From Actinomadura violacea (lineage in GTDB: Bacteria; Actinomycetota; Actinomycetes; Streptosporangiales; Streptosporangiaceae): 64,000 nt of DNA. The position numbers and the translations under genes were made by a program. Of the stretch, positions 24,439 through 32,206 are shown piece by piece. Numbering within the stretch: the first letter of the stretch is position 1; every line of letters begins with the position of its first letter. Below the pieces are notes generated by a model. The model searched no databases, had not been told where the DNA came from, and saw only the letters and a list, made by a program, of their open reading frames with translations. The DNA is taken from assembly GCF_017573465.1 (NCBI RefSeq), contig NZ_JAGEPF010000005.1, positions 186,001-250,000 of the forward strand, read 5' to 3'.

Positions 24439-25974
24439 ATGACCACCGCGACGCCGCCCGCCCTCGTGCGGCACGACCGGACCCCGGGCCGCTGGGCCGC
24501 CCTCGGCGTGCTCGTCCTCGCCGTACTGCTCGTCGCCGTCGACGCGACCGTGCTGGGGCTCGCCACCCCGTTCATCAGCGAGGACCTCAAGCCGTCCGGC
24601 GCCCAGCTGCTGTGGATCGGCGACGTCTACTCGTTCGTCATCGCCGGGCTGCTGGTCTCCATGGGCGGCCTCGGCGACCGGATCGGCCGCAAGCGGCTGC
24701 TGCTCGGGGGCGCCGCCGCGTTCGGCGCGGTGTCGGTGCTCAACGCCTACGCCACCAGCCCGGAGCTGCTCATCGCGGCCCGCGCCCTGATGGGCGTGGC
24801 GGGCGCGACGCTGATGCCGTCGACGCTGGCGCTGATCCGCAACATCTTCACCGATGCCCGGGAACGCTCCATGGCCATCGGCATCTGGGCCTCCAGCGTC
24901 TCGGCGGGCGCCGCCGTCGGCCCGCTGGTCGGCGGCCTGCTGCTGGAGCACTTCTGGTGGGGCTCGGTCTTCCTGATCAACCTGCCGGTGATGGCGGTGC
25001 TGGTCGTGGCCGGCGCGCGGCTGCTGCCCGAGTCGAAGAACCCGTCGCCGGGGCCGTTCGACCTGCCGAGCGCCGCGCTGTCCCTCGTCGGCATGATCGG
25101 GACGGTCTACGCGATCAAGGAGGCCGCCGCGCACGGGGTCTCCGCGCGGGTCGGCGCGGCCGCCGTCCTCGGCGTCGCCGCGCTCGTCTGGTTCGTCCGG
25201 CGGCAGCGGACCCTCGACTCGCCGCTGATCGACGTCCGGCTGTTCCGCAACCGCGGCTTCTCCACGGCCGTCGCCGCCGACCTGCTCGCGGTGCTCGGCC
25301 TGGCGGGGCTGGTGTTCTTCCTGTCCCAGTTCTTCCAGCTCGTCCAGGGCCGTTCGCCGCTCGAGGCGGGCCTGGCGGAGCTGCCCGCCACGATCGGCTC
25401 CATCGTCACCGGCCTGCTGGCGGCGCTGGCCGTCCGGCGCACGTCGGTCCGCACCGTCGTCGCGGGCGGGCTCGCGGCCATGGGCCTGGCCCTGGCGCTG
25501 CTCGCCGGGCTGCACGCCGGCACCGGCTACTCGCTGCTGTTCGCCGCTCTGCTGCTCGCCGGCGCGGGCGCCGGGTTCGCCTTCGCGACGACCTCCGACA
25601 TGATCGTCTCGCTGGTGCCGAAGGAGCAGGCCGGCGCCGCGTCCGCGGTCTCCGAGACCGCCTACGAGCTCGGCGCCGCGCTCGGCATCGCGCTGCTCGG
25701 CTCGATCACCACCGGCGTCTACCGGGGCTTCGCGACGCCGCACGGCGTCCCCTCCGGCGCGGCCGCGGCGGCGCACGACTCGATCGGCGGCGCCGCCCAG
25801 GCGGCCGCGGCGCTCGGCGGACCCGAGGGCCACGCGCTGCTGGCGGCCGCCCGCGACGCCTTCGCCGAGGGCCTGCGGTTCACCGCGGGCATCGGCGCCG
25901 CCGTCCTGCTGGCCACCGCCATCGCCGCCTGGGTCCTGCTCAAGGGCCAGCGCTCCGGCACGGCCGCCGACTGA
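24439..25974 (+). CDS. MFS drug transporter, DHA2 (14-TM) family
   Basis: 511 residues with about 14 hydrophobic spans. An aspartate lies in the first span (LLVAVDATVLGLATP, D35), motif A reads GGLGDRIGRKRLL (about 77-89), and the fifth-span motif C region reads GIWASSVSAGAAVGPLVGGLLL. This matches QacA/SmvA-type proton-driven multidrug exporters of the cytoplasmic membrane. AAGGACAG provides a ribosome site about ten bases before the ATG. Likely co-transcribed with, and repressed by, the TetR upstream. Substrate unknown. Confidence 0.9.
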   Translation: MTTATPPALVRHDRTPGRWAALGVLVLAVLLVAVDATVLGLATPFISEDLKPSGAQLLWIGDVYSFVIAGLLVSMGGLGDRIGRKRLLLGGAAAFGAVSVLNAYATSPELLIAARALMGVAGATLMPSTLALIRNIFTDARERSMAIGIWASSVSAGAAVGPLVGGLLLEHFWWGSVFLINLPVMAVLVVAGARLLPESKNPSPGPFDLPSAALSLVGMIGTVYAIKEAAAHGVSARVGAAAVLGVAALVWFVRRQRTLDSPLIDVRLFRNRGFSTAVAADLLAVLGLAGLVFFLSQFFQLVQGRSPLEAGLAELPATIGSIVTGLLAALAVRRTSVRTVVAGGLAAMGLALALLAGLHAGTGYSLLFAALLLAGAGAGFAFATTSDMIVSLVPKEQAGAASAVSETAYELGAALGIALLGSITTGVYRGFATPHGVPSGAAAAAHDSIGGAAQAAAALGGPEGHALLAAARDAFAEGLRFTAGIGAAVLLATAIAAWVLLKGQRSGTAAD

Positions 25975-25992
25975 GCGCGGCCCCGCCGGGAC

Positions 25993-26020
25993 GGGACGGG
26001 CGGCCCTCGCCGCCCGCCCC
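25993..26020. terminator. Terminator-like hairpin between MFS and GH25 genes
   Basis: GGGACGGGCGG (25993-26003) pairs with CCGCCCGCCCC (26010-26020) with one mismatch and a six-base loop. It sits between two convergent genes and could terminate either transcript, although no T-run follows. Confidence 0.5.
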
Positions 26021-26029
26021 GCCGCGCGC

Positions 26030-26716
26030 TCAGCGTTGAGCGGGGTTGTAGCCGAGGCCGCGGAGCTGGTCCGCGCTGAGCCTCGACACGTTGTGGTCGT
26101 GGTCGGTGGACGCGTACTGGTGGATCGTCCACTCCTTCCACGGGGACGGGGCGGTCACCCGTCCCGGCGCCTTCCCGTAGTGCGCCACCCACAGCGGATA
26201 GCCGCCGAGGCCCTTGCCGTGCTCCTGCGCGAACGACCACGAGCTGTAGAAGAACGGCTTCACACCGGTCTTCTGCTGGACGTGGTCGAGCCAGCGCTTC
26301 GCCCAGTCGTTGACCTGCTGGTCCGAGCGGCCGTCGGTCGACTCCAGGTCGAGCATGAGCAGGTCGCCGGGCTGCAGGCCGGCCGCGTTCACCACCGACA
26401 GGAAGTGGTCGGCCTCCCGCACCGGGTCGTTCTTCGGGTGCCCGTAGTGGTAGGCGCCGCGGACCAGGCCGCTCTGGCGGATCTTCGCCCAGTTGGCGGC
26501 GAAGGTCTCGTCGTCGTGCCCGGTGCCCTCGGTCGCCTTGGCGATGCCGAACGCCATGCGCCCGCCGCCCCAGTCGACGCCCCGGTCGTAGGTGGACACG
26601 TCCACCCCCTGCGGGAGGGGCTTCGGCGGCTCGGCGGCGTTGGACGGGGCGGCCAGGTGGAACATGGCCCCGCCGGCGATCGCCGAGGTCACCAGCAGCT
26701 TCGCGAGGCGCTTCAT
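26030..26716 (-). CDS. Secreted GH25-type muramidase (lysozyme)
   Basis: 228 residues. The N-terminus MKRLAKLLVTSAIAGGAMFH followed by APSNAAEPP is a signal peptide. The mature part has the GH25 catalytic layout: QGVDVSTYDRGVDW, FGIAKATEGTG, RGAYHYGHP, and LLMLDLESTDG carrying the catalytic acidic pair, then a C-terminal WKEWTIHQYAS. It should cleave the N-acetylmuramyl backbone of peptidoglycan outside the cell. The ATG overlaps the CHAP stop, so both hydrolases lie under the same riboswitch. Confidence 0.9.
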   Translation of the reverse strand: MKRLAKLLVTSAIAGGAMFHLAAPSNAAEPPKPLPQGVDVSTYDRGVDWGGGRMAFGIAKATEGTGHDDETFAANWAKIRQSGLVRGAYHYGHPKNDPVREADHFLSVVNAAGLQPGDLLMLDLESTDGRSDQQVNDWAKRWLDHVQQKTGVKPFFYSSWSFAQEHGKGLGGYPLWVAHYGKAPGRVTAPSPWKEWTIHQYASTDHDHNVSRLSADQLRGLGYNPAQR

Positions 26717-27390
26717 CGGTCCTCCCCCGTGGCCTTGGGCCGCCGGTGCCTGAGGAAGACCAGCAGCGAGAGCGTCAGGAACAGGACCGCGGTGAGGGCG
26801 CCCCACAGCTCGACGGACGGGCCGTCCTCGGGCGCCGGCCGGGTGTAGGCCATCGCCGCGGTCTGCGTGCCTGCGGTCCCGGAGTGGTCGGCGGCCTGCT
26901 GCGCCTTCGCGGCGGCCGGCTTGCGGCCGATCGGGACCTTCTCGGGATGCCCGTAGCCGACGACGTTGTCCTGGTCGCGGACCTTGCGCTTGACGAACTG
27001 CCCGTCGACGTTGCCCTCGATCGTGTGGATCCGCGAGCCGTCGACCGAGGTGACGATCCCGACGTGGTCGATGCCGTCGATGCTCTTGCCGCCGGACCAG
27101 TCGTAGAAGACCAGCGAACCGGGCGTCGGCTTGTGGTCGAACGCCTTGTGGTTCTTGAAGAACGTCGCGTGCGAGGGCGTGTAGGCGAACTTCCCGACCT
27201 GCTTGGCGACGCCCGCCTTGGTCGCGCCCCAGACGAGGAACATGTCGCACCAGGCCGCGTTCGAGAAGTCGTAGGAATGGTCGATGTTCTTGGAGTACCA
27301 GTCCCCGAACTTGGTGTAGCCGCCTCCCTTCTCGGTGTACCCGAGCTCCGTCTCGAGGGTTTTGATCATTTCTTGGATGCCCGTGTCCAA
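26713..27390 (-). CDS. CHAP-domain peptidoglycan hydrolase with C-terminal membrane anchor
   Basis: 225 residues from a TTG start with GGTGGAAGG just upstream. The CHAP amidase/endopeptidase domain is clear: cysteine in NAAWCDMFLVWG (C48), histidine in GIDHVGIVTSV (H109), then a third polar residue around TIEGN. After a lysine/alanine-rich linker, a single span (about 193-213, LWGALTAVLFLTLSLLVFL) and a basic tail RHRRPK anchor it. There is no N-terminal signal peptide, so export is unexplained; the tail could be a sorting or tail-anchor element. It is the first gene behind the c-di-AMP riboswitch. Confidence 0.87.
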   Translation of the reverse strand: MDTGIQEMIKTLETELGYTEKGGGYTKFGDWYSKNIDHSYDFSNAAWCDMFLVWGATKAGVAKQVGKFAYTPSHATFFKNHKAFDHKPTPGSLVFYDWSGGKSIDGIDHVGIVTSVDGSRIHTIEGNVDGQFVKRKVRDQDNVVGYGHPEKVPIGRKPAAAKAQQAADHSGTAGTQTAAMAYTRPAPEDGPSVELWGALTAVLFLTLSLLVFLRHRRPKATGEDR

Positions 27391-27404
27391 GGGCCTTCCA
27401 CCTC

Positions 27405-27530
27405 TCCTTATCCGCCTGCCGGGTTAGCTGACGGGTTCGGGCCAGGAGACGGCCCTACCGCTGGCGACCAGCGGATTCACCCCAACGAACCTGGGTCCCC
27501 GGCTCCCCCTCGCGGGAGATTCGGCGTCCG
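27405..27530 (-). promoter_or_regulatory. ydaO/yuaA-type cyclic di-AMP riboswitch
   Basis: Read on the minus strand, the leader of the CHAP gene contains the conserved blocks of the ydaO riboswitch in order: GCCGAATC, GAGCCGGGGACCCA, TTGGGGTGAATC, GGTAGGGC, TCTCCTG, CCCGAACCCGTCAGCTAACC and GGCAGGCGGATAAGGAGAG. The class senses c-di-AMP and usually turns genes off when bound; in actinobacteria it commonly precedes wall hydrolases and resuscitation-promoting factors. A perfect GGCCGAA/TTCGGCC palindrome (27530-27544) sits at its 5' edge. The ribosome site and TTG start follow directly, so control may act on transcription or on translation start. Confidence 0.93.
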
Positions 27531-27824
27531 GCCGAATTTCGGCCGATGCAGCGGAGACTAAGCACCGGATAAGGGCATGACCAAATTTCCAGAGCAAATA
27601 AATTATGCATAAAACGGCACCTTGTGAAGCGGATTCCCCGGCGCCGCCGCGCTTTCCGGGCGCGCGTTTCCATGCACCGGCACCCCCGGGTCAACCGATC
27701 GATGGATGCGCGGCGTCGCCCGGACGGCACGCGCCATTCCGACGATCACCGGATGGCGCCGCGGCCCCCGGCGGCGATCGTGGACCTCGGACACGACCGG
27801 AACCGAGCACGAGGAGGACGTCCG
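27531..27824. other. Intergenic region between CHAP leader and XRE gene
   Basis: No gene is visible. 27565-27620 is strikingly AT-rich for this genome and probably contains the promoter that drives the riboswitch-CHAP-GH25 transcript leftward. The remaining GC-rich part up to 27824 precedes the XRE gene and shows no clear hairpin or operator. Confidence 0.5.
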
Positions 27825-28067
27825 GTGAACGACACGATCGGCACGGCGATCCGCCTGCGGCGCCGCGCGCTGGGCATCACGCAGGCCGGGCTGGCCCGGC
27901 TCGCCGGCCTCGACCAGCCCGCGGTCTCCCGGCTGGAGTCCGGGTCCCGCCTGCCGCCGCTGCCGGTGCTGGAGCGCGTCGCGCACGTCCTCGGGCTCCG
28001 CGTCACGATCGCCCTGGAGCCGGCCACGGCACCGCAGGGCCCGCCCCGGAGCCCGGGGCGCCCCTGA
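27825..28067 (+). CDS. Small XRE-family helix-turn-helix protein
   Basis: 80 residues from a GTG with GAGGAGGA six bases upstream. Nearly the whole protein is one Cro/C1-type DNA-binding domain: AIRLRRRALGITQAGLARLAGLDQP, then VSRLESGSRLPPLPVLERVAHVLGL. The last 15 residues are a proline-rich tail. No toxin partner is adjacent, so it is not an obvious antitoxin. It converges with the response-regulator gene, six bases away. Confidence 0.85.
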   Translation: MNDTIGTAIRLRRRALGITQAGLARLAGLDQPAVSRLESGSRLPPLPVLERVAHVLGLRVTIALEPATAPQGPPRSPGRP

Positions 28068-28073
28068 GAAGGG

Positions 28074-28709
28074 TCAGCCCGGCAGCCGGATGAGGCGCCG
28101 CTCGACGGCCGCGGTCACCGCGGCCGTCCGCGTGTCGACCCCGAGCTTGCCGAAGATGTGCACCAGGTGGGTCTTCACGGTCGCCTCGCTGATGAACAGC
28201 CGGCGCGCGATCCGCTGGTTGGACAGGCCCGTGGCCAGCAGCTCCAGGATCTCGATCTCGCGCGGGCTGAGCGCCGGGGCCGGCTCGCGGACCCGGTTCA
28301 TCAGCCGCGTCGCGACCCGCGGCGACAGCGCCGTCTCGCCCTGCGCCGCCGTCCGGATGCCGCGGAACAGCTCGTCCGGCGGACCGGCCTTCAGCAGGTA
28401 CCCGTCTGCGCCGACGTCGATCGCGCGGGCGATGTCGGCGTCGGAGTCGTAGGTGGTCAGCACCAGCACGCGCGGCGGGTCCGGCAGCGCGAGGATCCGC
28501 CGGGTGGCCTCCACCCCGTCGATGCCCTCGCCGAGCTGCAGGTCCATGAGGACGAGGTCGGTGGGGACGAGCCCGGCCTGCCGGACCGCCTCCTCACCGT
28601 CCGCCGCCTCCGCGACGACCTCGATGTCCGGCTCGCCGCCCAGCAGGGCGCGCAGCCCGGCCCGGACCACGGGGTGGTCGTCGACGATCGTCACCCGCAC
28701 CGCGCTCAT
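28074..28709 (-). CDS. LuxR-type response regulator (SenR-like)
   Basis: 211 residues. The receiver domain has the acidic pair in TIVDDHPVV (D10, D11), the phosphorylation site in LVLMDLQLG (D56) and the conserved lysine in GYLLKAG. The C-terminal NarL/LuxR helix-turn-helix reads LSPREIEILELLATG, then SNQRIARRLFISEATVKTHL. The ATG overlaps the kinase stop by four bases. With the HbpS-like gene divergent from the pair, the locus matches the SenS/SenR/HbpS redox-sensing arrangement known from Streptomyces. Confidence 0.92.
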   Translation of the reverse strand: MSAVRVTIVDDHPVVRAGLRALLGGEPDIEVVAEAADGEEAVRQAGLVPTDLVLMDLQLGEGIDGVEATRRILALPDPPRVLVLTTYDSDADIARAIDVGADGYLLKAGPPDELFRGIRTAAQGETALSPRVATRLMNRVREPAPALSPREIEILELLATGLSNQRIARRLFISEATVKTHLVHIFGKLGVDTRTAAVTAAVERRLIRLPG

Positions 28710-29911
28710 CCGGTCCTCCCCTCCCCGTGCGGCAGCCCATCCTGCCGTGTTCCGTCCCGCGGCGCCTCGGGTGCCGGGCCGCGCCGCGGGACCGCGGCGG
28801 CGACGACGGTGCCCGCGCCCGGTGCGCTCTCCACCGTGAGGACGCCGCCGACCCCGGCGATCCGGTCCCGCATCGCCGGGAGCCCGTAGCCGCGCCCCGG
28901 CGCGGACGCCGTGCGCGACGGGTCGAAGCCCGATCCGTCGTCGGCGACGTCCAGCGAGACCGCGTCGCCGAGGTAGGTCAGCGTGACCATCACCGTGGAC
29001 GCGTGCGCGTGGTCGCGGGCGTTCGCGACGGCGCCCTGCGCGACGCGGAGCAGCGCCGTCTGCGCCTCCACGTCCAAGGGATGTTCTTCCCCTTCCATGC
29101 GGAACCGCACCCTCGGGCCCGCCGCCCGCGACTCCGCGCCGACCAGGTCGGCGAGCGCGCGCGGCAGCGACCCGGCGCTCAGCCCGGGCGGCGCCAGCGC
29201 GCGCACGAAATGGCGCGCCTCCTCCAGGTTCGCCGCCGCGACCCCGGCCGCGTCGCGCAGATGCCGGTGCGCGTCGTCCGGCGCGGTGTCCCACTGCCGG
29301 TCGGCGGCCTGGAGCAGGATCCCCATGCTGGTCAGCCCCTGCGCGAGGGTGTCGTGGATCTCCCGGGACAGCCGCTCGCGCTCCTCCAGCACCCCCGCCG
29401 AGCGCTGCGTGGCCGCCAGCTCGCCGCGGGTGCGGACCAGCTCGTCGATGAGCCGCTGCAGCTCCAGGAAGATCACCGCGGCCATCGCGGCGACCGCGAC
29501 CGGCGCGAGCACCAGGCTCGGGTCCAGCCGGTCCGCGAGGTAGATCTCCGCGAAGATCACCGCACCGGTGAGCACGACGACCGTGACGATCGCGGCGCGC
29601 GGCGACAGCAGCCGCAGCGCGAGGAAGAACAGCGGGATCGCGCACCAGGCGAAGCTCGGCGCCGCGATGACCAGCACCAGCCAGAACAGCATCACGACCG
29701 CCAGCCAGGCGAGCCGTCCCCGGCGCCCGAACGCCTCCCAGCCCGCGACGCCCGCCGCGTACGCCACGGCCGTCACGCCGCACATCACCAGCCACACCGT
29801 GGTCATGCCGCCCAGCCCGTGCCTGACCACCAGCCGGGACGCCGACGCCGCGAGCAGCAGGAAGAACCCCGCGTGCATCGCGAGGTGTATCCGGTGCTCG
29901 CTCCCCGTCAC
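28706..29911 (-). CDS. Sensor histidine kinase, HisKA_3 family (SenS-like)
   Basis: 401 residues from a GTG with GGGAGG eight bases upstream; longer in-frame starts lack one. Five to six membrane spans fill residues 10-155, with very short outside loops. The dimerisation helix has the phospho-accepting histidine in LSREIHDTLAQGLTSM (about H186) and the HATPase has DVADDGSGFDP and GYGLPAMRDRI. SenS from Streptomyces reticuli has the same layout, with five spans and the extracellular haem protein HbpS as sensory partner, and here an HbpS-like gene is divergent. Confidence 0.9.
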   Translation of the reverse strand: MTGSEHRIHLAMHAGFFLLLAASASRLVVRHGLGGMTTVWLVMCGVTAVAYAAGVAGWEAFGRRGRLAWLAVVMLFWLVLVIAAPSFAWCAIPLFFLALRLLSPRAAIVTVVVLTGAVIFAEIYLADRLDPSLVLAPVAVAAMAAVIFLELQRLIDELVRTRGELAATQRSAGVLEERERLSREIHDTLAQGLTSMGILLQAADRQWDTAPDDAHRHLRDAAGVAAANLEEARHFVRALAPPGLSAGSLPRALADLVGAESRAAGPRVRFRMEGEEHPLDVEAQTALLRVAQGAVANARDHAHASTVMVTLTYLGDAVSLDVADDGSGFDPSRTASAPGRGYGLPAMRDRIAGVGGVLTVESAPGAGTVVAAAVPRRGPAPEAPRDGTRQDGLPHGEGRTG

Positions 29912-29994
29912 CTCTGCTCCCTCCCCGCGCGGGCCGCCGCGCAAGCCTTCCCCGAGCAGCCTCACCCGCCCGGCGGCCGGCGGCATCGTCCGAT

Positions 29995-30038
29995 CGGTTG
30001 ATCCGGCCGTGCACCGATCCGATCCGCGTGATCAACCG
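29995..30038. promoter_or_regulatory. 9-bp inverted repeat in the SenS-HbpS-like intergenic region
   Basis: CGGTTGATC (29995-30003) and GATCAACCG (30030-30038) form perfect inverted arms 26 bases apart, midway between the divergent kinase and HbpS-like genes. This is where the cognate response regulator would be expected to bind. The spacing is unusual for a single dimer, so it might be two separate half-sites. Confidence 0.45.
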
Positions 30039-30118
30039 GGTCCGCGATGGGCCGGCGCCCGTTCCCGGCGAGGCTCGAAGACAACGGATCGACCACCAGC
30101 ACCAGAAGGAGCACCATC

Positions 30119-30718
30119 ATGCGCAAGCAGCAGAACACCGAGGCCGCGCCGGAGTCCGGGAAGCGGCGGATCCGCGTCCGCACGCTCGCGGGGGCGGCCG
30201 CCGGGGTCGCCATCGTCGCCGGCGCCGTCGCCGTGTCCGCCGCCGGGGCGTCCGCGTCCACCGCCGCGCCGGTGAAGGCGCCCGCGAAGGCGCCGCAGGC
30301 CGTCCAGGACGTCCGGACCCTCAACACCGACGCCGCCATGCGGATCGCGACCGCCGTGCAGAAGGAGGCCGCCAAGCAGAAGCAGCGCGTCGCGGTCGCG
30401 ATCGTCGACCGGTCCGGCGACGTGCGCCTGGTCGTCAAGGGCGACGGCGCCGGCCCGCAGACCGTCGAGTCGGCGAAGCGCAAGGCGTTCACCGCCGTCT
30501 CGTTCGGGCAGCCGACCTCGAAGCTGACCCAGAACGCGACCGGGAACGGGCCGAGCGTCCGCGACATCCCCGGCACGCTGTTCCTCGCGGGCGGCGTCCC
30601 GGTCGCCTCCGCCGGCTCCCCGATCGCCGGGATCGGCGTCGGCGGCGCGCCGCAGGGCAGCATCGACGAGAGCATCGCGCAGGCCGGCCTCAGCGCCGTG
30701 CAGGGGCAGCTCGGCTGA
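30119..30718 (+). CDS. Exported GlcG/HbpS-like haem-binding protein
   Basis: 199 residues. A basic start (KRRIRVR) and a hydrophobic stretch of about 24-45 (LAGAAAGVAIVAGAVAVSAA) form a signal peptide. The rest is a GlcG/HbpS domain: ALNT-like NTDAAMRIATAVQKEA, VAVAIVDRSGDVRLVVKGDGA, ESAKRKAFTAVSF, PGTLFLAGGVPV and SPIAGIGVGGAP. HbpS binds haem and iron outside the cell and modulates SenS. AAGGAGC lies about eight bases before the ATG. Adjacent to the divergent SenS/SenR-like pair, which supports a shared redox/haem-stress role. Confidence 0.9.
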   Translation: MRKQQNTEAAPESGKRRIRVRTLAGAAAGVAIVAGAVAVSAAGASASTAAPVKAPAKAPQAVQDVRTLNTDAAMRIATAVQKEAAKQKQRVAVAIVDRSGDVRLVVKGDGAGPQTVESAKRKAFTAVSFGQPTSKLTQNATGNGPSVRDIPGTLFLAGGVPVASAGSPIAGIGVGGAPQGSIDESIAQAGLSAVQGQLG

Positions 30719-30745
30719 CGGTTCCGGCCGATCCGGCGGGACGGT

Positions 30746-30770
30746 GCGCGGAGCCGGGACGGCTCCGCGC
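30746..30770 (+). terminator. Terminator-like hairpin after the HbpS-like gene
   Basis: A perfect 10-bp stem, GCGCGGAGCC (30746-30755) with GGCTCCGCGC (30761-30770) and a five-base loop, lies 27 bases after the stop. No T-run follows, so it may act as a partial terminator or attenuator before the ankyrin gene. Confidence 0.6.
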
Positions 30771-30806
30771 CCGCCCGGGCGGGCCGAACGGACGAAGGAG
30801 ACGAAG

Positions 30807-31403
30807 ATGAGCGACCAGGACCTACTGCGCGCCGCGCGGAGCGGTGACGCCGCCGCCGCGCACGCCGCGCTGCGGAACGGCGCGGACGCCGACGCGCGCG
30901 ACGAGCACGGGCGCACCGCGCTGCAGCTCGCCGCCGAACGCGACCATGTGGCGGTCGCCGACGTCCTCGTCGACGCGGGCGCCGACCCCGACCTGCAGGA
31001 CCGCAAGAGCGACAGCGCCTTCCTCGTCACCGGCGTGACCGGGAGCGTCGCGATGCTCCGGGCGCTGCTGCGGGCCGGCCCCGACCTGACGCTGACCAAC
31101 CGGTACGGGGGCGTCGCGCTGATCCCGGCGTGCGAGCGCGGCCACGTGGACTACGTCCGCGAAGTGCTCACGACCGGGATCGACGTGGACCACGTCAACC
31201 GGCTCGGCTGGACGGCCCTGCTGGAGGCGGTCGTCCTCGGCGACGGGACGGCTCCCTACCAGAAGATCGTGACGCTGCTGATCGACGCGGGCGCGGACGT
31301 GAACCTGCCCGACGGCGACGGTGTCACGCCGCTGCGGCACGCCCTCGACCGCGGCTCGGTGGAGATCGCCGAGCTGCTGCGCGCGGCGGGCGCGCACGTC
31401 TGA
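30807..31403 (+). CDS. Ankyrin repeat protein
   Basis: 198 residues made of about five to six ankyrin repeats: DLLRAARSGDAAAAHAALRN, DEHGRTALQLAAERDHVAVADVLVDAGAD, an imperfect GSVAMLRALLRAG, GHVDYVREVLTTG with GWTALLEAV, and GVTPLRHALDRGSVEIAELL. No signal peptide or membrane span, so a cytoplasmic protein-binding scaffold. AAGGAG is well placed before the ATG. Bacterial ankyrin proteins sometimes accompany catalases; here it follows an HbpS-like gene, suggesting but not proving an oxidative-stress link. Confidence 0.88.
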   Translation: MSDQDLLRAARSGDAAAAHAALRNGADADARDEHGRTALQLAAERDHVAVADVLVDAGADPDLQDRKSDSAFLVTGVTGSVAMLRALLRAGPDLTLTNRYGGVALIPACERGHVDYVREVLTTGIDVDHVNRLGWTALLEAVVLGDGTAPYQKIVTLLIDAGADVNLPDGDGVTPLRHALDRGSVEIAELLRAAGAHV

Positions 31404-31459
31404 CCTGTGCCGCCGGGCGCCGCGCCGGGGCGTCCGGCCGTCCGTGAGATGCTGCGTCC

Positions 31460-32113
31460 GTGGCGACGACCGGTCCGGCCGAACCGACTCCGCGCCGCCG
31501 GCGCGGCCGTCCCGGCCACGACCAGGCGGCGATCCTGCGCGCCGCGGTGGAGCTGTTCAACCGCAAAGGCTACGACGCCACCAGCATGGGCGACCTCGCC
31601 AGGGAGCTCGGCCTCACCAAGCCCGCCATCTACCACCACGTCGCGGGCAAGGAGCAGCTGCTCGGCCAGGCCCTCGACGACGCCCTCGACGAACTCACCG
31701 CCGCCGTGGCGGAGGCGTCCCGCGAGCAGGAGGGGACGACCGCCTACGGGCGGCTGCGCGCGGTGGTGCGGCGCAGCGTGGAGGTCCTCGTCGCGCACCA
31801 GCCGACCGTCACGCTGCTCCTGCGCGTCAGGGGCAACAGCGAGGTGGAGCTGACCGCGCTGGAGCGGCGCCGGTGGATCGACGACCGCCTGGCCGAGCTG
31901 GTCGCGGACGCCGCCGCCGAAGGCTCCCTGCGCGCCGACGTGCCGCCCGCGCTGGTCAGCAGGCTGCTGTTCGGCATGGTGAACTCGCTCGTCGAGTGGT
32001 ACCGCCCGGACGGCGCCTACGACACCGCGACGGTCGCCGACGCCATCACCGCCATCGCCTTCGACGGCCTCGCCCGCCACGAGACCCGCCCCGCTCCAGA
32101 CGCCCGTCAATGA
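31460..32113 (+). CDS. TetR family regulator, probable PaaR
   Basis: 217 residues from a GTG. After a basic arm (PRRRRGRPGHD) the DNA-binding domain reads SMGDLARELGLTKPAIYHHV, then AGKEQLLGQALDDALD. The ligand domain is helical with LLLRVRGNSEVELTALERRRW, a pattern seen in TetR proteins next to actinobacterial paa operons. It converges on paaE and is the only regulator at this locus, so it is the likely phenylacetyl-CoA-responsive repressor binding the palindrome before paaA (inference). Confidence 0.85.
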   Translation: MATTGPAEPTPRRRRGRPGHDQAAILRAAVELFNRKGYDATSMGDLARELGLTKPAIYHHVAGKEQLLGQALDDALDELTAAVAEASREQEGTTAYGRLRAVVRRSVEVLVAHQPTVTLLLRVRGNSEVELTALERRRWIDDRLAELVADAAAEGSLRADVPPALVSRLLFGMVNSLVEWYRPDGAYDTATVADAITAIAFDGLARHETRPAPDARQ

Positions 32114-32121
32114 CTCTGTGG

Positions 32122-32148
32122 GGGGTGGGGAACAACACCCCCCACCCC
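32122..32148. terminator. Bidirectional hairpin between TetR and paaE
   Basis: GGGGTGGGG (32122-32130) pairs perfectly with CCCCACCCC (32140-32148) across a nine-base loop. It lies between two convergent genes; a second weaker hairpin (GGCGGC/CCGCC) follows within 30 bases. Confidence 0.65.
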
Positions 32149-32206
32149 GGCAAAGGCGGCCTGACCGCCGCCCTCCACTCCGCTGGCGCTCCGCTCCGGG
32201 CGTCGG

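Noticed and set aside
26030..27390. GH25 plus CHAP pair as a prophage lysis cassette
   Set aside because: There is no holin, integrase or structural phage gene nearby, and a c-di-AMP riboswitch in front argues for a host wall-remodelling operon.
27825..28067. XRE protein as antitoxin of a toxin-antitoxin pair
   Set aside because: The next gene is a convergent response regulator; no small toxin-like partner is present on either side.
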